The notes: generated by a model not told the origin, from the letters alone. Counted from the first letter of the stretch, positions 16,810 to 26,778 are shown. The stretch is 64,000 nucleotides of DNA from Pseudomonas sp. AL03 (GCF_029960815.1 NZ_JASBRE010000005.1:62001-126000); one strand, 5' to 3'. Translations and numbers: made by a program.

Positions 16810-19800
16810 GGTCGGCCAGCTCCAGCAGATGGGTTTCAACCAGCAACAACGGTGGATGCTCGGTAACGGATTGACGAGGTAACGCAGGGAAATGACCCTT
16901 ACCGCGCGGGTTGAGGTGAATAACGTCAGTCAGCGATTCCCACACCCCCTTGGCGTTCAAGGTCTGTACGCAGACGGCCAGCTCCAGTGTTTCGGACGCT
17001 GGGGTAAATTCGGCATCAGGATCCACGGGATATTGCAGGCATAACACAAACCGGTCGGGTCCTGTTTGTACGATGCGCAGGCTGTTTGCGACTTCCTCAC
17101 TGATGATGTCCTTGCGCTCGCGCGGTACACCACGACTGTGGAGGGGAACGGAAAGACGGTGGGCGCCAATCCCCAGGCGATGAGCCGGTTGTCCACTCAA
17201 CGGTGGCTGGAAATCACTGAGCTTGAGCCTTGGCAGCACCAAGTGAATGTCGCTGGGCTTGGCTTTTAGCAGGAAGTTTTTCAGCCACGAGTCATGCTCG
17301 TTCAGGCCGAGTTGCCTGTACGGAGCGTTCAGCAAATAGCCCAGATAGCGCTGATATTCATCCAGGGTATGATCGCCGCGATGATCGGTGTCCAAGCTCC
17401 ACGGCGTGGTTTTCAGCCATTTATCATGGGCACTGATGTTGTAACGGTTGTACAGCCAAGTGCCACCCAGTTCCAGCACGGTGAATAAGGCGCCGGCCAG
17501 GTTGAAGCGGAAAAATACGGTTGAGAGACGGGTACCCGCAGCGGCCCAGGCGGCGGTCCTTGCGGCAGTGTTTTTTGCGATCAACACGTTAAACGCGGCA
17601 CGACCTGTGTGACTCAATCCATAGGTATTGACGGTCGTCATGCCGGTCGCACCCGCTGTGGCAAGCGCGGCACTACTTTGAGCGGCCTGATTTCCGCTAC
17701 GCGTCGCCTGTTGCCAATTCTGGTGGTGGTTGATGAGGCTGACCATTGAAGACGCAAAACCTAAAAGGTAGGTAAAGAAACCCAATCCAACATGCATTTT
17801 CCCCATTTGCACATGCACATTTTGCAAGGCGTGGCGTTGAAGACCCGTGACGAGAGCAGCGCTACGTGCCTTCAACGCGGTATCAGCCAGACTCTGCGCC
17901 GCAGTGAATCCCGCCGCCCCGGTAGCCATCACTGCATTAAAAACGGGCATCCAGACTCGCTTGTTCCTGGATTGGTTGGTCAGTTCCCTTATGACCGAAA
18001 CCAAATTCACCCCCTGCACCAAAAACACCAACAACCCCATCCCCTCGCTCCGAATCAACTTCGCATTCGGCACCGAGCTAACCCCCAACCGAATGTCCTT
18101 CAACAAACTCCGCACCTCCAACTGCTGCGCCGGTGGAAACACCACCGTCACCCCCGCCCGAGCCGGCGTCGCGCCGTACAGGCGCGCCGACTGATCCGGC
18201 AGCTCCGCAATCGGGCTCAGCGCCCCGGCCAACCGGCCTTCGAGCTGCGTCAACTGCCCACGCACCCGCACGATCTCGCCCTGCAACTCCACCGCCCGTG
18301 GCGTCTTGTGCCCCTGGCGGTTTTTGTTGTGGGTGAGCTGGTTGCGTTCACGGGTCAGGGTTTTCAGGTAGTCGCGTTCCCTGAGCAGTTCCTTGAGGTT
18401 GGTTTGCAGCGCCGCATGTTCCGCCGGGCTGGCAACAGTAAAGGTCACGCCGGTGGTTTTCGCCGCATCGAGTATCCGCCCCGACAAGGCTTTGGGCAGG
18501 CACCGGAACAGTTCGTCGAGATCGGGGATTTTCTCTCCCGCCAGATCGAACCCTTCCAGCGCCCGGCTCAGCCCCATGTTCAGCGCGGGACTGAGGCTGT
18601 GCTGGGCCGCGTCAGCGACGGCGCGGGTGTGTTCGGGCAGGTCGTCGAGCACCGGCAAGTGCGGCTGTTCGATTTTCTGTAACTCACCCAGCCAGTGCGG
18701 CAGGTTGTTGAACACCCCCATGCCGGCGTTGAACAACGTGGCGTATTGCGCGGCCCGTTCCGGCTGGAGGCGCAGGGGCAAGGTGTAGAACAGTGGCCGG
18801 GTCAGTTCGGGGTGTTTCTCCAGATAACCGAGGAGGTTTTCGCTCGCGTGGTCGCTGCGGCAGATGTCCTTGAGGCAGGCGTATTCGGCGGTGAAGGCCT
18901 GGTGGAGTTGCTGTTGATCCTGCGCGTCGTAATACCAGGCCGAGCGATGGAAGCGGCCGGCACCCACCAGCATCGTGCGGTCAGCGGTGATGCGCTCGAG
19001 CAGGCGGTTCCAGCGCCCGAGGTCGTCGCGATGTTGAAACAACGCGTCGTCCATGGCCGGCCGGTCGATGAAATCGTTGACCCCGCGTTTGCCACTGAAA
19101 CTGGAGCCTTCGAGCACCTCCACGATGCGTTTGTTTTGCTCTTGGCCGAGTTTTATCAAGGTATCGAGGTGACGTTCGACGAATTCGTCGGGGGCGACCT
19201 TGAAATGTTGGCGCGCGTAATAACGCCGGTCTGTCTCGTCACTGGCGCGGCTGTGGGCGGTGAAATCGGGTGTGGCGCCCTGGTACTTGGCGAATTTGAA
19301 CGCTTCGGCATGCGCTTCTTTGCGCGCCCGCTCCAGTTCCGGAGGCGCGGAAGCGTCCAGCGGCTCGACCTTGCCGCCCTTGTTCAGGTAGTCGAGCAAG
19401 GCTTTGCGGGTGTGCTTGCGATCCGGTTCCGGCAACTGTTCCAGATCGCCAAAAAGCGCCTGGACTCGCGGATCGTCGCTGGCGTCAGCCAGATTGCCGA
19501 TATCCATGGGACTGAGCTGGCTCAGGGATTCGATGTAACTGGCCAGCAAGTAATCGCGTTCGTTGTTATCGGCGTTGCTCCAGTCGTCGACCCAACCCAC
19601 CACGGTGTCTTGATACTCGGCCAGATCACGCAGCACGCCGAGGTCGTCGTGTACCACGAGGAACAGCGTGTCGTCCTGATAAGCCGGGCGGACCCGCCCG
19701 AGTAACTCGCCGATGTGCGCCTCGCGAAAGCGCGACGGCTTTTGCCATAAATAAGGTTCACGTTCGTGCTCGGGGGCATCGCTGACGTGCAACGTCGGCA

Positions 19801-20426
19801 ACAGAACGGCGTCCGGCGGCGACTCGGCATCCTGCTCTTCGCGGTCTTGTGCGACTTGTGCCTGCTGGGCCGGTACGGTCGCAATCTCCGCCAGCCACTG
19901 TTTGCCTTGCGCGACCGTCAACAGATGCTCGCCACCGGTTTGGCAATGCACCGGGCCGAGGTCGACGGCTTGCATGAAGTGTTCGCGTTCCTCGCGGCTG
20001 TCGAGCACTTGCGCGCATTTGGCCGCTGTCCATTGCACTTCGGCAAAGCTCACATGCAGGGTGCTGCGTCTTGAAAACACCAGCGCCGGATGCTCCTCGA
20101 TGGGCGTGCGCTGATCGCTGTCGACCTTGGCGCCCTTGTGCAGCAAGGCGCTGACCAGTCCGTTGAGTACTTGGTATTCGTGCAAGTGGCCGGTCACGCT
20201 GTCGATGATGTACAACCAGGCCATCGCGCAGCATGCGAATGCCCAGCGGGCGGGTCGTCAGGGCATAGGGCAGCTTCAGTTTGGCACTCGGGTCGAGGGG
20301 CTTTTCCACCAGTCCATAGCGCAAGGGCAATAACTGCACATGGGTTTGGCGCAAGGGGCAGGCACCCAGAGAGCCGATGGGGGATTTGGATGCCGCCGCT
20401 GCGGCGAGGTTGGCGGGTGAAGTCAT
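16793..20426 (-). CDS. VasX/BTH_I2691-like T6SS effector, with a +1 frameshift near residue 69
   Basis: Reading from ATG 20426, the first 69 residues (SLGACPLRQTHVQLLPLRYG, then LGIRMLRDG) are the start of a VasX N-terminal domain. The frame is then broken: dropping one C of the CC corresponding to 20219-20220 continues as WLYIIDSVTGHLHEYQVLNG, giving about 1,210 residues. The second frame is open from 20224 to 16793. A long helical middle region follows. Hydrophobic segments include GLLVFLVQGVNLVSVI, FFTYLLGFASSMVSLI and ALFTVLELGGTWLYNRY, as in pore-forming VasX. Family knowledge points to T6SS delivery and inner-membrane attack. The frameshift may inactivate it or be a sequence error. The ATG overlaps the upstream small ORF (ATGA). 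Confidence 0.82.
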
Positions 20427-20641
20427 GGGCGCCCCCGTTGGCTGGCCCAGTGCTGGGCCAGGTCAGCGGCCAGCGCCATGCGCTCGCCGGGGGATTGCAG
20501 CGATGGTGTATGGAGCGTTGGGGTGATGCGCGTGGGCTGATTGAGTACCTGAATGTCGCAGGAAAAATCAGCGGTGCATCTGAAAATGACTCGGTTGGCG
20601 GCACTGTGCATCCACAAATCCCTGTGTCTTTTAAAGGACAC
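20423..20641 (-). CDS. Small ORF upstream of and coupled to the effector
   Basis: Predicted 72 residues from GTG 20641 (or 62 from ATG 20611), with a Cys-containing start and PTLHTPSLQSPGERMALAAD towards the end. Its TGA overlaps the effector ATG. Effectors of this family are often preceded by an adaptor such as DUF4123; this product is too short to be one and I recognise no domain. It could be the remnant of an adaptor's end or a leader ORF. Confidence 0.4.
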   Translation of the reverse strand: MSFKRHRDLWMHSAANRVIFRCTADFSCDIQVLNQPTRITPTLHTPSLQSPGERMALAADLAQHWASQRGRP

Positions 20642-20894
20642 GGGACTTTGCGTGGATCTACCAATTGACGCAGTCAGACGAATCGATATTTAGCGTAGGA
20701 CGCATCCGTTAAGCCGAATGGTTGTCGAATATCGTTTCCCGCCAACATTTCCGGAATGTTAAACACCGCTCGACAGCACGTGTTGAAAACGGCTCAAGGT
20801 TACTTCCTGCAAGCTACAACACCTTGCGCCGTTGCCTACGGCTACGCCAGAATCCGCCGGCTTGTGCGTCTTGGGGCTGGTCGGTAACTTGATT
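20642..20894. other. Intergenic stretch without a recognisable gene
   Basis: Between the small ORF before the effector and the structured RNA. Short reading frames only; no terminator-like hairpin with T-run. It probably holds the leftward promoter of the effector operon, but no convincing -35/-10 pair stands out. Confidence 0.5.
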
Positions 20895-21075
20895 CGTGTC
20901 ACTGATCGTCAGTGGCCGGGTTTAGTCGCCCGCTGGTAATTGAAGATGCACGAGCATTCGTCAGACAGGTATTCGTACCTGAGTTTGATGGTGGCTGTGC
21001 GTAGGGCACCTTCGGGTGCGCCGGCTTCTTCAATTCCCCGGTCCGACTAACCTGCGTACAGCTGCCACCCCTTCG
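20895..21075 (+). ncRNA. Candidate structured RNA leader of the DUF6124 gene
   Basis: Dense secondary structure upstream of the DUF6124 ORF. CACTGA-TCG-TCAGTG is at 20900-20914, CAGGTA-TTCG-TACCTG at 20966-20981, and GCACC-TTCG-GGTGC at about 21006-21019; two of the loops are UUCG. TTAGTCG (20923-20929) pairs with CGACTAA near 21044-21050, and AATTGAAG (20938-20945) with CTTCAATT near 21028-21035, closing the hairpins into a multibranch fold. GGTGGCTGT near 20989 can also pair with ACAGCTGCCACC near 21058-21069, which would form a pseudoknot. It could be a cis-regulator or an independent RNA. Class not known to me. Confidence 0.6.
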
Positions 21076-21121
21076 TTTAGTCGGCGAAGTATTGTCAGCA
21101 TCATTCAAGGAATTGAAGATC

Positions 21122-21517
21122 ATGTTCAAGGTCACACCAAATCCGCCAGACACCGACCCGGTCTCCCCCTACGAAAGCCCCGACTCAAACAAACTCAACG
21201 AAGCCGCCGAGCGCGCCCTCGACCATCACTTCCCGCCAGCCGACCCCAAACCACCAAAACGCAACGGCCAGCTCTTCAGCGTCTGCCCGGGTATCAACCC
21301 TGAAACCCTTCTCGCCAATGCCTCGGAAGATTTGCTGTCCATCAGTGCCATCGCCGCCAACCTCGCCGATGATGTGGACGGCTCGCGCCGCTCCGTAGCC
21401 TTGGCGCTCAGCCGCATGGCTGACGGGGTGCATTTGTTGGTGGAGAGAATGTTGGATCATCTGGATGAGCCGGAAATGGCAGCGATTTTCGCCAAGCAAC
21501 AAAACCGCGTCATCTAA
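21122..21517 (+). CDS. DUF6124 family protein
   Basis: Predicted 131-residue soluble protein: a Pro-rich disordered N-terminus (MFKVTPNPPDTDPVSPYESP), then a helical part with NPETLLANASEDLLSISAIA and LADDVDGSRRSVALALSRMA. That pattern belongs to a Pseudomonas-restricted family (DUF6124, earlier DUF3077) of unknown function. AAGGAATTGAAGATC precedes the ATG. It follows the structured RNA and ends at a terminator shared with sstT. Confidence 0.8.
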   Translation: MFKVTPNPPDTDPVSPYESPDSNKLNEAAERALDHHFPPADPKPPKRNGQLFSVCPGINPETLLANASEDLLSISAIAANLADDVDGSRRSVALALSRMADGVHLLVERMLDHLDEPEMAAIFAKQQNRVI

Positions 21518-21529
21518 TCCGCTACCCAT

Positions 21530-21566
21530 AAAAAATGGGCACCCAACCAAGTTGGCGTGCCCTTTG
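21530..21566. terminator. Bidirectional terminator between DUF6124 gene and sstT
   Basis: GGGCACCCAAC, loop CAA, GTTGGCGTGCCC, flanked by an A-run on the left and TTTGTT on the right. Confidence 0.85.
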
Positions 21567-21580
21567 TTAATGCGTCGGAT

Positions 21581-22813
21581 TTAAGCCAGGCGTTGTGCTT
21601 TCTCGTCTTCGCCCAGGCACGCCGCCGCGGTGAACAGTACGTCGGTGGAGGAATTCAGCGCGGTTTCCGCCGAGTCCTGCAACACACCGATGATGAAACC
21701 GACCGCCACCACCTGCATGGCGATTTCACTTGGAATGCCAAACAGGCTGCATGCCAGTGGAATCAACAGCAACGAGCCGCCAGCCACACCCGAAGCACCA
21801 CAGGCACAAATCGCTGCGACGACGCTCAGCAGGATGGCCGTCGGAATGTCGACGGCGATGCCCAGCGTATGCACGGCTGCCAGGGTCAGCACGGTAATGG
21901 TGATCGCCGCGCCGGCCATGTTGATGGTCGCGCCCAATGGGATCGACACCGAATAAGTGTCTTCGTGCAGGCCCAGGCGCTTGCTCAATGCCAGATTGAC
22001 CGGAATGTTCGCCGCCGAACTGCGGGTGAAAAACGCGGTGATGCCGCTTTCCCGCAGGCACATCAGCACCAGCGGATACGGGTTGCGACGCAGTTTCCAG
22101 AACACAATCACCGGGTTCATCACCAGTGCAACGAACAGCATGCAGCCCAGCAGCACCGCCAGCAGATGCACGTAGCCGATCAAGGCGCCGAAACCGGATG
22201 TGGCGAGGGTCGAAGCGACCAGGCCGAAGATCCCCAATGGGGCGAAGCGGATCACCAAACGCACGATCAAGGTCACGCCATTGGACAGATCACCGAGCAC
22301 TTCGCGCGTCGTGTCACCGGCATGGCGAATCGCAATGCCCATGCCGATCGCCCACGCCAGAATGCCGATGAAGTTGGCATTCATCAGCGCGCTGACCGGG
22401 TTGTCGACCACGCTCAGCAACAGACTTTGCAACACTTCACTGATACCGCCCGGCGCGGTGACCGCAATGTCGTGAGTCGCCAATACCAGGCTCGACGGGA
22501 ACAACGTACTGGCGACAACGGCCACCACCGCCGCCGCAAAAGTCCCCAGCAGATACAGAAACAGAATCGGCCGGATGTGGGTTTCCTGGCCGTGCTTATG
22601 GTTGGCGATCGACGCCATGACCAGCACGAACACCAGAATCGGCGCGACAGCTTTAAGCGCCGATACGAAGACTTTGCCGATAAACGCAGTGGACTTCGCC
22701 ACTTCCGGCGCAACCAGCGCCAAGGCAATCCCGGCGATCAGGCCGATGACTATCTGCGTAACCAGGCTCAAGCGTTTCAAGCGTTGCAATAACGAAGGGG
22801 ATGAAACAGTCAT
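21581..22813 (-). CDS. sstT: Serine/threonine:sodium symporter
   Basis: Predicted 410-residue inner-membrane transporter of the DAACS (glutamate-transporter fold) family, importing L-serine and L-threonine with sodium. [20 protein letters not shown] is the re-entrant loop/TM7 signature, and [20 protein letters not shown] the sodium- and substrate-binding helix region. [16 protein letters not shown] and [16 protein letters not shown] are also characteristic of SstT. The length matches E. coli SstT (414). Single gene with its own terminator. Confidence 0.95.
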   Translation of the reverse strand: MTVSSPSLLQRLKRLSLVTQIVIGLIAGIALALVAPEVAKSTAFIGKVFVSALKAVAPILVFVLVMASIANHKHGQETHIRPILFLYLLGTFAAAVVAVVASTLFPSSLVLATHDIAVTAPGGISEVLQSLLLSVVDNPVSALMNANFIGILAWAIGMGIAIRHAGDTTREVLGDLSNGVTLIVRLVIRFAPLGIFGLVASTLATSGFGALIGYVHLLAVLLGCMLFVALVMNPVIVFWKLRRNPYPLVLMCLRESGITAFFTRSSAANIPVNLALSKRLGLHEDTYSVSIPLGATINMAGAAITITVLTLAAVHTLGIAVDIPTAILLSVVAAICACGASGVAGGSLLLIPLACSLFGIPSEIAMQVVAVGFIIGVLQDSAETALNSSTDVLFTAAACLGEDEKAQRLA

Positions 22814-23093
22814 AAAACGACATCTCTAATTTTATTAGGTGCGGGGTGTCGCGACATCGAGGCCACCAAACGGCTGATGAACAGGGTGTACGAATCGCAG
22901 GGCGCGGACTTTATCACAGCGTCGTCTTTATCCTTCAGACCTGTGACGATCTGCCGCCAGCCGGTTCAACGCGATATGCAGGTTCGTGCAACCCTGATTG
23001 GAAACACTCTGTTAAGATTCGCCATCCTCATTTTCAAGTCATGCCAGTGGGCCTTCCGGCTATCGCTGGTGTCGTCGTTTTCTGGAGTTGTGC

Positions 23094-24248
23094 ATGTTGT
23101 TGCCCATCCTTCTGTTGTCTGCTGCCGGTTTCACGGTGCTGACCACGGAATTCATCATCGTCGGCCTGTTGCCGGCCATCGCTCGAGACCTTGAAGTCAC
23201 TATCCCCCAGGCGGGTTTGCTGGTGACCTTGTTCGCCTTCACGGTCGCCGCATTCGGGCCGTTCCTGACGGCGTATTTCGCCCGGTTCGAGCGGCGCAAG
23301 TTGTTCATCTCGGTGCTGATCATGTTCGGCCTGGCCAACACCCTCGCAGCGTTTGCGCCGAACATCTGGGTGATGGCCATTGCCCGGTTGATTCCGGCGC
23401 TGGGCTTGCCGGTGTTCTGGGCGCTGGCCAGTGAGACGGCGGTGGGTATTGTCGGCCCGGACTACGCCGGCCGCGCCATCGCCAAGATCGGTTTCGGCAT
23501 TGTCTGCGCCACGGTGTTCGGCATTCCTGTGGGCACACTGATCTCCGATGCATTCGGTTGGCGCAGTGCCTTTGGCATTCTGGCGGTGATCGCGTTTGCC
23601 AAGGCGTTGCTGCTATTTATCTACCTGCCGAAAACCAATCTGCATCAGCATCAAGTGAGTTTCCGCTCGCAGTTAAAGATCCTGCGCAGCCCGCTGATGG
23701 TGGGGCATGTGCTGCTGTCGATCCTGGTGTTCAGCGGCATGTTCACCGCGTACACCTACCTGGCGGACATTCTTGAGCGCTTGGCCGGTTTCAACGGCAC
23801 AGTGGTCGGCTGGTGCCTGATGGGCTTCGGCGCGGTCGGGTTGATCGGCAACTCACTGGGCGGCCGCGCGGTGGATCGTCATCCGTTGATCGCCTCAATG
23901 ATGTTCTGCGCGTTCATGATCGCGGGCATGGTGGCATTGGTGCCAAACATTCATTCGCCCCTCGGTCTGGCGGCGGCAATGGGCATTTGGGGCGTGACTC
24001 AGGCCGCGTTGTTCCTGGTCAGTCATGTGCGTTTGATGAAGGCGGCGCCCGAAGCGCCGGCCTTTGCTGCGTCGCTGAACATCGCCGGGGCCAACTTGGG
24101 AATCGGCTTGGGCGCGATGGTGGGCGGGCGAGTGATCGACAGCGTTGGCCTGGGTGGCCTAGGTTTCGCGGCCGCCGGTTTTATCCTTGTCTCGATCCTC
24201 TTGGCAATCGCGCTGATGACCTTCAAACCCCGCGAAGTCTGCGCCTGA
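23094..24248 (+). CDS. MFS efflux transporter (DHA1, AraJ/YdhP type)
   Basis: Predicted 384-residue, 12-helix permease. TTEFIIVGLLPAIARDLEV is the first loop of drug:proton antiporter-1 proteins and LNIAGANLGIGLGAMVGGRV near the end is the usual TM11 text of the AraJ/YdhP/SotB branch. ATG 23094 has GGAG six bases upstream and is preferred to a TTG at 23088. Substrate is unknown; sugar or small amphipathic metabolite export is typical of the group. Confidence 0.86.
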   Translation: MLLPILLLSAAGFTVLTTEFIIVGLLPAIARDLEVTIPQAGLLVTLFAFTVAAFGPFLTAYFARFERRKLFISVLIMFGLANTLAAFAPNIWVMAIARLIPALGLPVFWALASETAVGIVGPDYAGRAIAKIGFGIVCATVFGIPVGTLISDAFGWRSAFGILAVIAFAKALLLFIYLPKTNLHQHQVSFRSQLKILRSPLMVGHVLLSILVFSGMFTAYTYLADILERLAGFNGTVVGWCLMGFGAVGLIGNSLGGRAVDRHPLIASMMFCAFMIAGMVALVPNIHSPLGLAAAMGIWGVTQAALFLVSHVRLMKAAPEAPAFAASLNIAGANLGIGLGAMVGGRVIDSVGLGGLGFAAAGFILVSILLAIALMTFKPREVCA

Positions 24249-24252
24249 CACT

Positions 24253-25152
24253 TCAAAGCTCGGTGAACAGCTCGCGTCGGGCACCTTCGGTAATGGCAAC
24301 AATGCCGGGGTGCTTGACCTTGCGTTCCACCGAAATGGCGTAGAACGATTCGGTGACCGCGTCGGTCTGGCCAATCAACTCCACGCCGTATTGGCGCTTC
24401 ACTTCATCGGCAATCACGCTTGGGCCGATGAAAATCCCGCTGCCGGATTGACCGAAAGCCTGCATCAAGGCGCTGTCGTCGAACTCGCCGACGATGCGCG
24501 GCTGGATCTGCTGCTCGGCAAACCAGCGCTGCAAGCGACTGCGCACCACGGTCTCTGGCCCGGGAATCAATAGGGGGGCGCCGTGCAGGCTGCGGGGGAA
24601 GTCCTGACCGTAGCGCGCCGCCAATTCAGCGGTGGCAAAGAAGCTGATCCCGCATTCCCCGAGTTTCTGGCTGTAGCCCTTGATGTCCAGGTGCGACGGC
24701 ATCGGGCTGTCGGAGATGACCAGATCCAGGCGCTGGATCGCCAGGTCGGCGAGCAGGCGTTCGAGTTTGTCTTCGCGACAGGTGATGCGCAGCGGCTCGC
24801 TCAATTCCATGGTCGGGGCAATCAGCCGATAGACGATGGATTTGGGTACCACGTCGGCCACCCCCACCCGGAACAGAATCTGCTGCTCATTGGGCTGCGC
24901 TCGCAACATCAACTCCAGTTCACCTCCCAGCTGAAACATTTGCTCGGCGTAGGGCAGGGTCTGACGTCCGGCTTCCGTCAGCTCAAGCTGTCGGCCGACC
25001 CGGCGAAACAGCTCGATGCCATAGGTTTGTTCGAGCAGGGAAATCTGCCCGCTGATGGTCTGTGGCGTCAGGTTCAGCTGCTCGCAGGCGCGCACGATGC
25101 TGCCGGTTTTGGCCACTACCCAGAAGTAATGCAATTGCCGATAATTGAGCAT
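24253..25152 (-). CDS. nhaR: LysR-type regulator NhaR
   Basis: Predicted 299-residue regulator. Residues 1-60 are the HTH (MLNYRQLHYFWVVAKTGSIV, LTPQTISGQISLLEQ), matching E. coli NhaR (YNHLYYFWHVYKEGS, LTPQTITGQIRALEE). FRVGVADVVPKSIVYRL and IVGEFDDSALMQAFGQSGSG are conserved NhaR effector-domain text. NhaR senses sodium and activates nhaA, osmC and pga genes in E. coli. No nhaA is adjacent here; the divergent neighbour is a small lipoprotein and TerC. It converges on the MFS gene with a 4-base gap. Confidence 0.92.
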   Translation of the reverse strand: MLNYRQLHYFWVVAKTGSIVRACEQLNLTPQTISGQISLLEQTYGIELFRRVGRQLELTEAGRQTLPYAEQMFQLGGELELMLRAQPNEQQILFRVGVADVVPKSIVYRLIAPTMELSEPLRITCREDKLERLLADLAIQRLDLVISDSPMPSHLDIKGYSQKLGECGISFFATAELAARYGQDFPRSLHGAPLLIPGPETVVRSRLQRWFAEQQIQPRIVGEFDDSALMQAFGQSGSGIFIGPSVIADEVKRQYGVELIGQTDAVTESFYAISVERKVKHPGIVAITEGARRELFTEL

Positions 25153-25287
25153 GACGACCTACAGTTCGTAAAAAACGAAGTATAACCGCTAAAAATACGA
25201 ATTTTCCTGAAGTGTTTGCCTCCCTAGAATGCCCGGCTATCGACGGGTGGCCTTTTCGGCCCTGTCTGTTCTATCGAGGAAAGCATC

Positions 25288-25530
25288 ATGAAGCTCAAAA
25301 TGACGGCGCTGTTGATCACGTCTTTACTGGTATTGGCCGGTTGCGACCAAGCCGAGAAAAGCGCTCAGCAATTGATGGGCAAGGCTGCCGAAACCGCCAA
25401 GCAAGCGATCGATGACACCCACAAAGCCGCCGAGCAAGCAATCAGCGACGCCACCGGCGGCCTGATCAGCAAGAAAGAATCATCAAACGAAGATAAAGAC
25501 AAAACCGAATCTTCGTCCCAGGAAATCTAA
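25288..25530 (+). CDS. Small helical lipoprotein
   Basis: Predicted 80 residues: signal peptide with lipobox LVLAGC, the Cys at about residue 20, followed by an Ala/Lys/Gln-rich amphipathic helix with heptad-like spacing (SAQQLMGKAAETAKQAIDD) and a charged, disordered tail. ATCGAGGAAAGCATC precedes the ATG. Divergent from nhaR and 28 bases before terC, so it may be NhaR-controlled. Function unknown. Confidence 0.75.
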   Translation: MKLKMTALLITSLLVLAGCDQAEKSAQQLMGKAAETAKQAIDDTHKAAEQAISDATGGLISKKESSNEDKDKTESSSQEI

Positions 25531-25558
25531 ACCGTTTAAAACGAGTCAGGACTGACCC

Positions 25559-26308
25559 ATGGAATACCTTTTAGAACTTGCTGCAAGCCCCACCGCCTGG
25601 GTCGCCCTGGCCACGTTGATCGTCATGGAAATCGTGCTCGGCATCGATAACCTGATCTTCATTTCGATCCTGACCAACAAGCTGCCCGAGCAGCATCGGC
25701 AGAAGGCGCGGCGCATCGGTATCGGCATGGCGCTGATCCTGCGACTGGCGCTGTTGAGCACCATCGCGTTCATCGTCCAGTTGACTGAGCCTGTGATCGA
25801 CATTCTCGGCCATGCGTTCTCCTGGAAGGACATGATCCTGATCGCCGGTGGCCTGTTCCTGTTGTGGAAGGCGACCACCGAGATCCATCACAGCATGGAC
25901 CCGGCACCGGATGATCCGAAGTCGGCTACTTCGGCCGTGACGCTTGGCTTCGCTGCTGCCATCGGTCAGATCCTGATGCTGGACATGGTGTTCTCCATCG
26001 ACAGCATCATTACCGCTGTCGGCATGACCGAGCATTTGCCGATCATGGTCATCGCAGTGGTGGTGTCGGTGCTGGTGATGTTGCTGGCGGCTGATCCTCT
26101 GGCCAAGTTCATCAACGACAACCCGACGGTGGTGATGCTGGCGCTGGGCTTCCTGATCATGATCGGCATGACGCTGATTGCCGAAGGCTTCGGTGCCCAT
26201 GTACCGAAAGGCTACGTTTATGCGGCCATGGCGTTCTCGGCGACGATCGAGGGTTTGAACATGATGTCGCGGCGGTCAAAGCAAAAGCGTGTAGCTACTG
26301 AAGCTTAA
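25559..26308 (+). CDS. TerC family integral membrane protein
   Basis: Predicted 249-residue protein with seven or eight helices. The two internal repeats each carry an acidic signature: [20 protein letters not shown] and [20 protein letters not shown], the metal-site aspartates of TerC/Alx/MeeF-type manganese exporters. It lacks the C-terminal CBS/CorC domains of longer homologues. A strong terminator follows. Role inferred from family: Mn(II) export, or metal loading of exported proteins. Confidence 0.9.
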   Translation: MEYLLELAASPTAWVALATLIVMEIVLGIDNLIFISILTNKLPEQHRQKARRIGIGMALILRLALLSTIAFIVQLTEPVIDILGHAFSWKDMILIAGGLFLLWKATTEIHHSMDPAPDDPKSATSAVTLGFAAAIGQILMLDMVFSIDSIITAVGMTEHLPIMVIAVVVSVLVMLLAADPLAKFINDNPTVVMLALGFLIMIGMTLIAEGFGAHVPKGYVYAAMAFSATIEGLNMMSRRSKQKRVATEA

Positions 26309-26321
26309 CGGGCGATAAACG

Positions 26322-26365
26322 AAACGGCCGCCTGCGCTCGAAAGAGGCAGGCGGCCGTTTTTTTT
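26322..26365 (+). terminator. Rho-independent terminator after terC
   Basis: AAACGGCCGCCTGC, loop GCTCGAAAGAG, GCAGGCGGCCGTTT followed by more T: fourteen-base stem. The A-run on the left also allows leftward termination of the small membrane-protein gene. Confidence 0.93.
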
Positions 26366-26385
26366 GCTGTTAAAAAAAGTGCCAG

Positions 26386-26556
26386 TCAGTGCGCGCTGGC
26401 GTGGTGTGCAGTGGTTTCATCCGTTTTCACCACCGGCGCCGATTGAGCAGGGTGGTGATGGTGCCGGCGGGTAATGCGCAGGACTCCCCATAACATGGCG
26501 GCGGCAACGGTCAGCCAGCCAAAAATCAACATCACAATGGTCATTGTCAGGCTCAT
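26386..26556 (-). CDS. Small single-span membrane protein, His-rich tail
   Basis: Predicted 56 residues, starting MSLTMTIVMLIFGWLTVAAA, one helix at about 5-28, then a cytosolic tail with HHHH and further His residues to the C-terminus (ending HHASAH). GAGGAGGCACTG is an excellent ribosome site before ATG 26556. The histidines could bind metal, which fits its place beside terC. Function unknown. Confidence 0.68.
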   Translation of the reverse strand: MSLTMTIVMLIFGWLTVAAAMLWGVLRITRRHHHHPAQSAPVVKTDETTAHHASAH

Positions 26557-26778
26557 CAGTGCCTCCTCTTCGCCCTGCTGCGGGCACACACTCTTTGCAA
26601 ATGACAGTCTAGTCGCTGCTGTGTTTCAGGCTATTGACCAAAGGTCGGCTGTCACCAATCAGTTCGCTCTATCGAATCCAATCATCTGCCGGTTAAGGCT
26701 ATACCGCCGTCGCTCGGCGTCCTATGATCGACGGCCAAGCCGGGAGCGCGAATGCCTGGCGTCTAAATCAAGAGAGTG

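Larger units (their letters stand above)
15446..16997. repeat. 1,347-bp tandem duplication (toxin tail plus DUF6708 gene)
   Basis: Coordinates 14332-15650 and 15679-16997 align with a constant offset of 1,347 bases: stop codons 14332/15679, tail ends 15446/16793, homology limits 15650/16997. The blocks 14674-15028 and 16021-16375 (355 bases) are identical by eye. The blocks near 15031-15300 and 16378-16650 are strongly diverged. The range given here is the overlap zone; the first unit continues left to about 14318. Confidence 0.88.

Noticed and set aside
20194..20664. 156-codon leftward frame starting MVDPRKVPC
   Set aside because: It runs across the effector start in the wrong frame and has no family resemblance; the 72-residue frame with the ATGA overlap is the better candidate.
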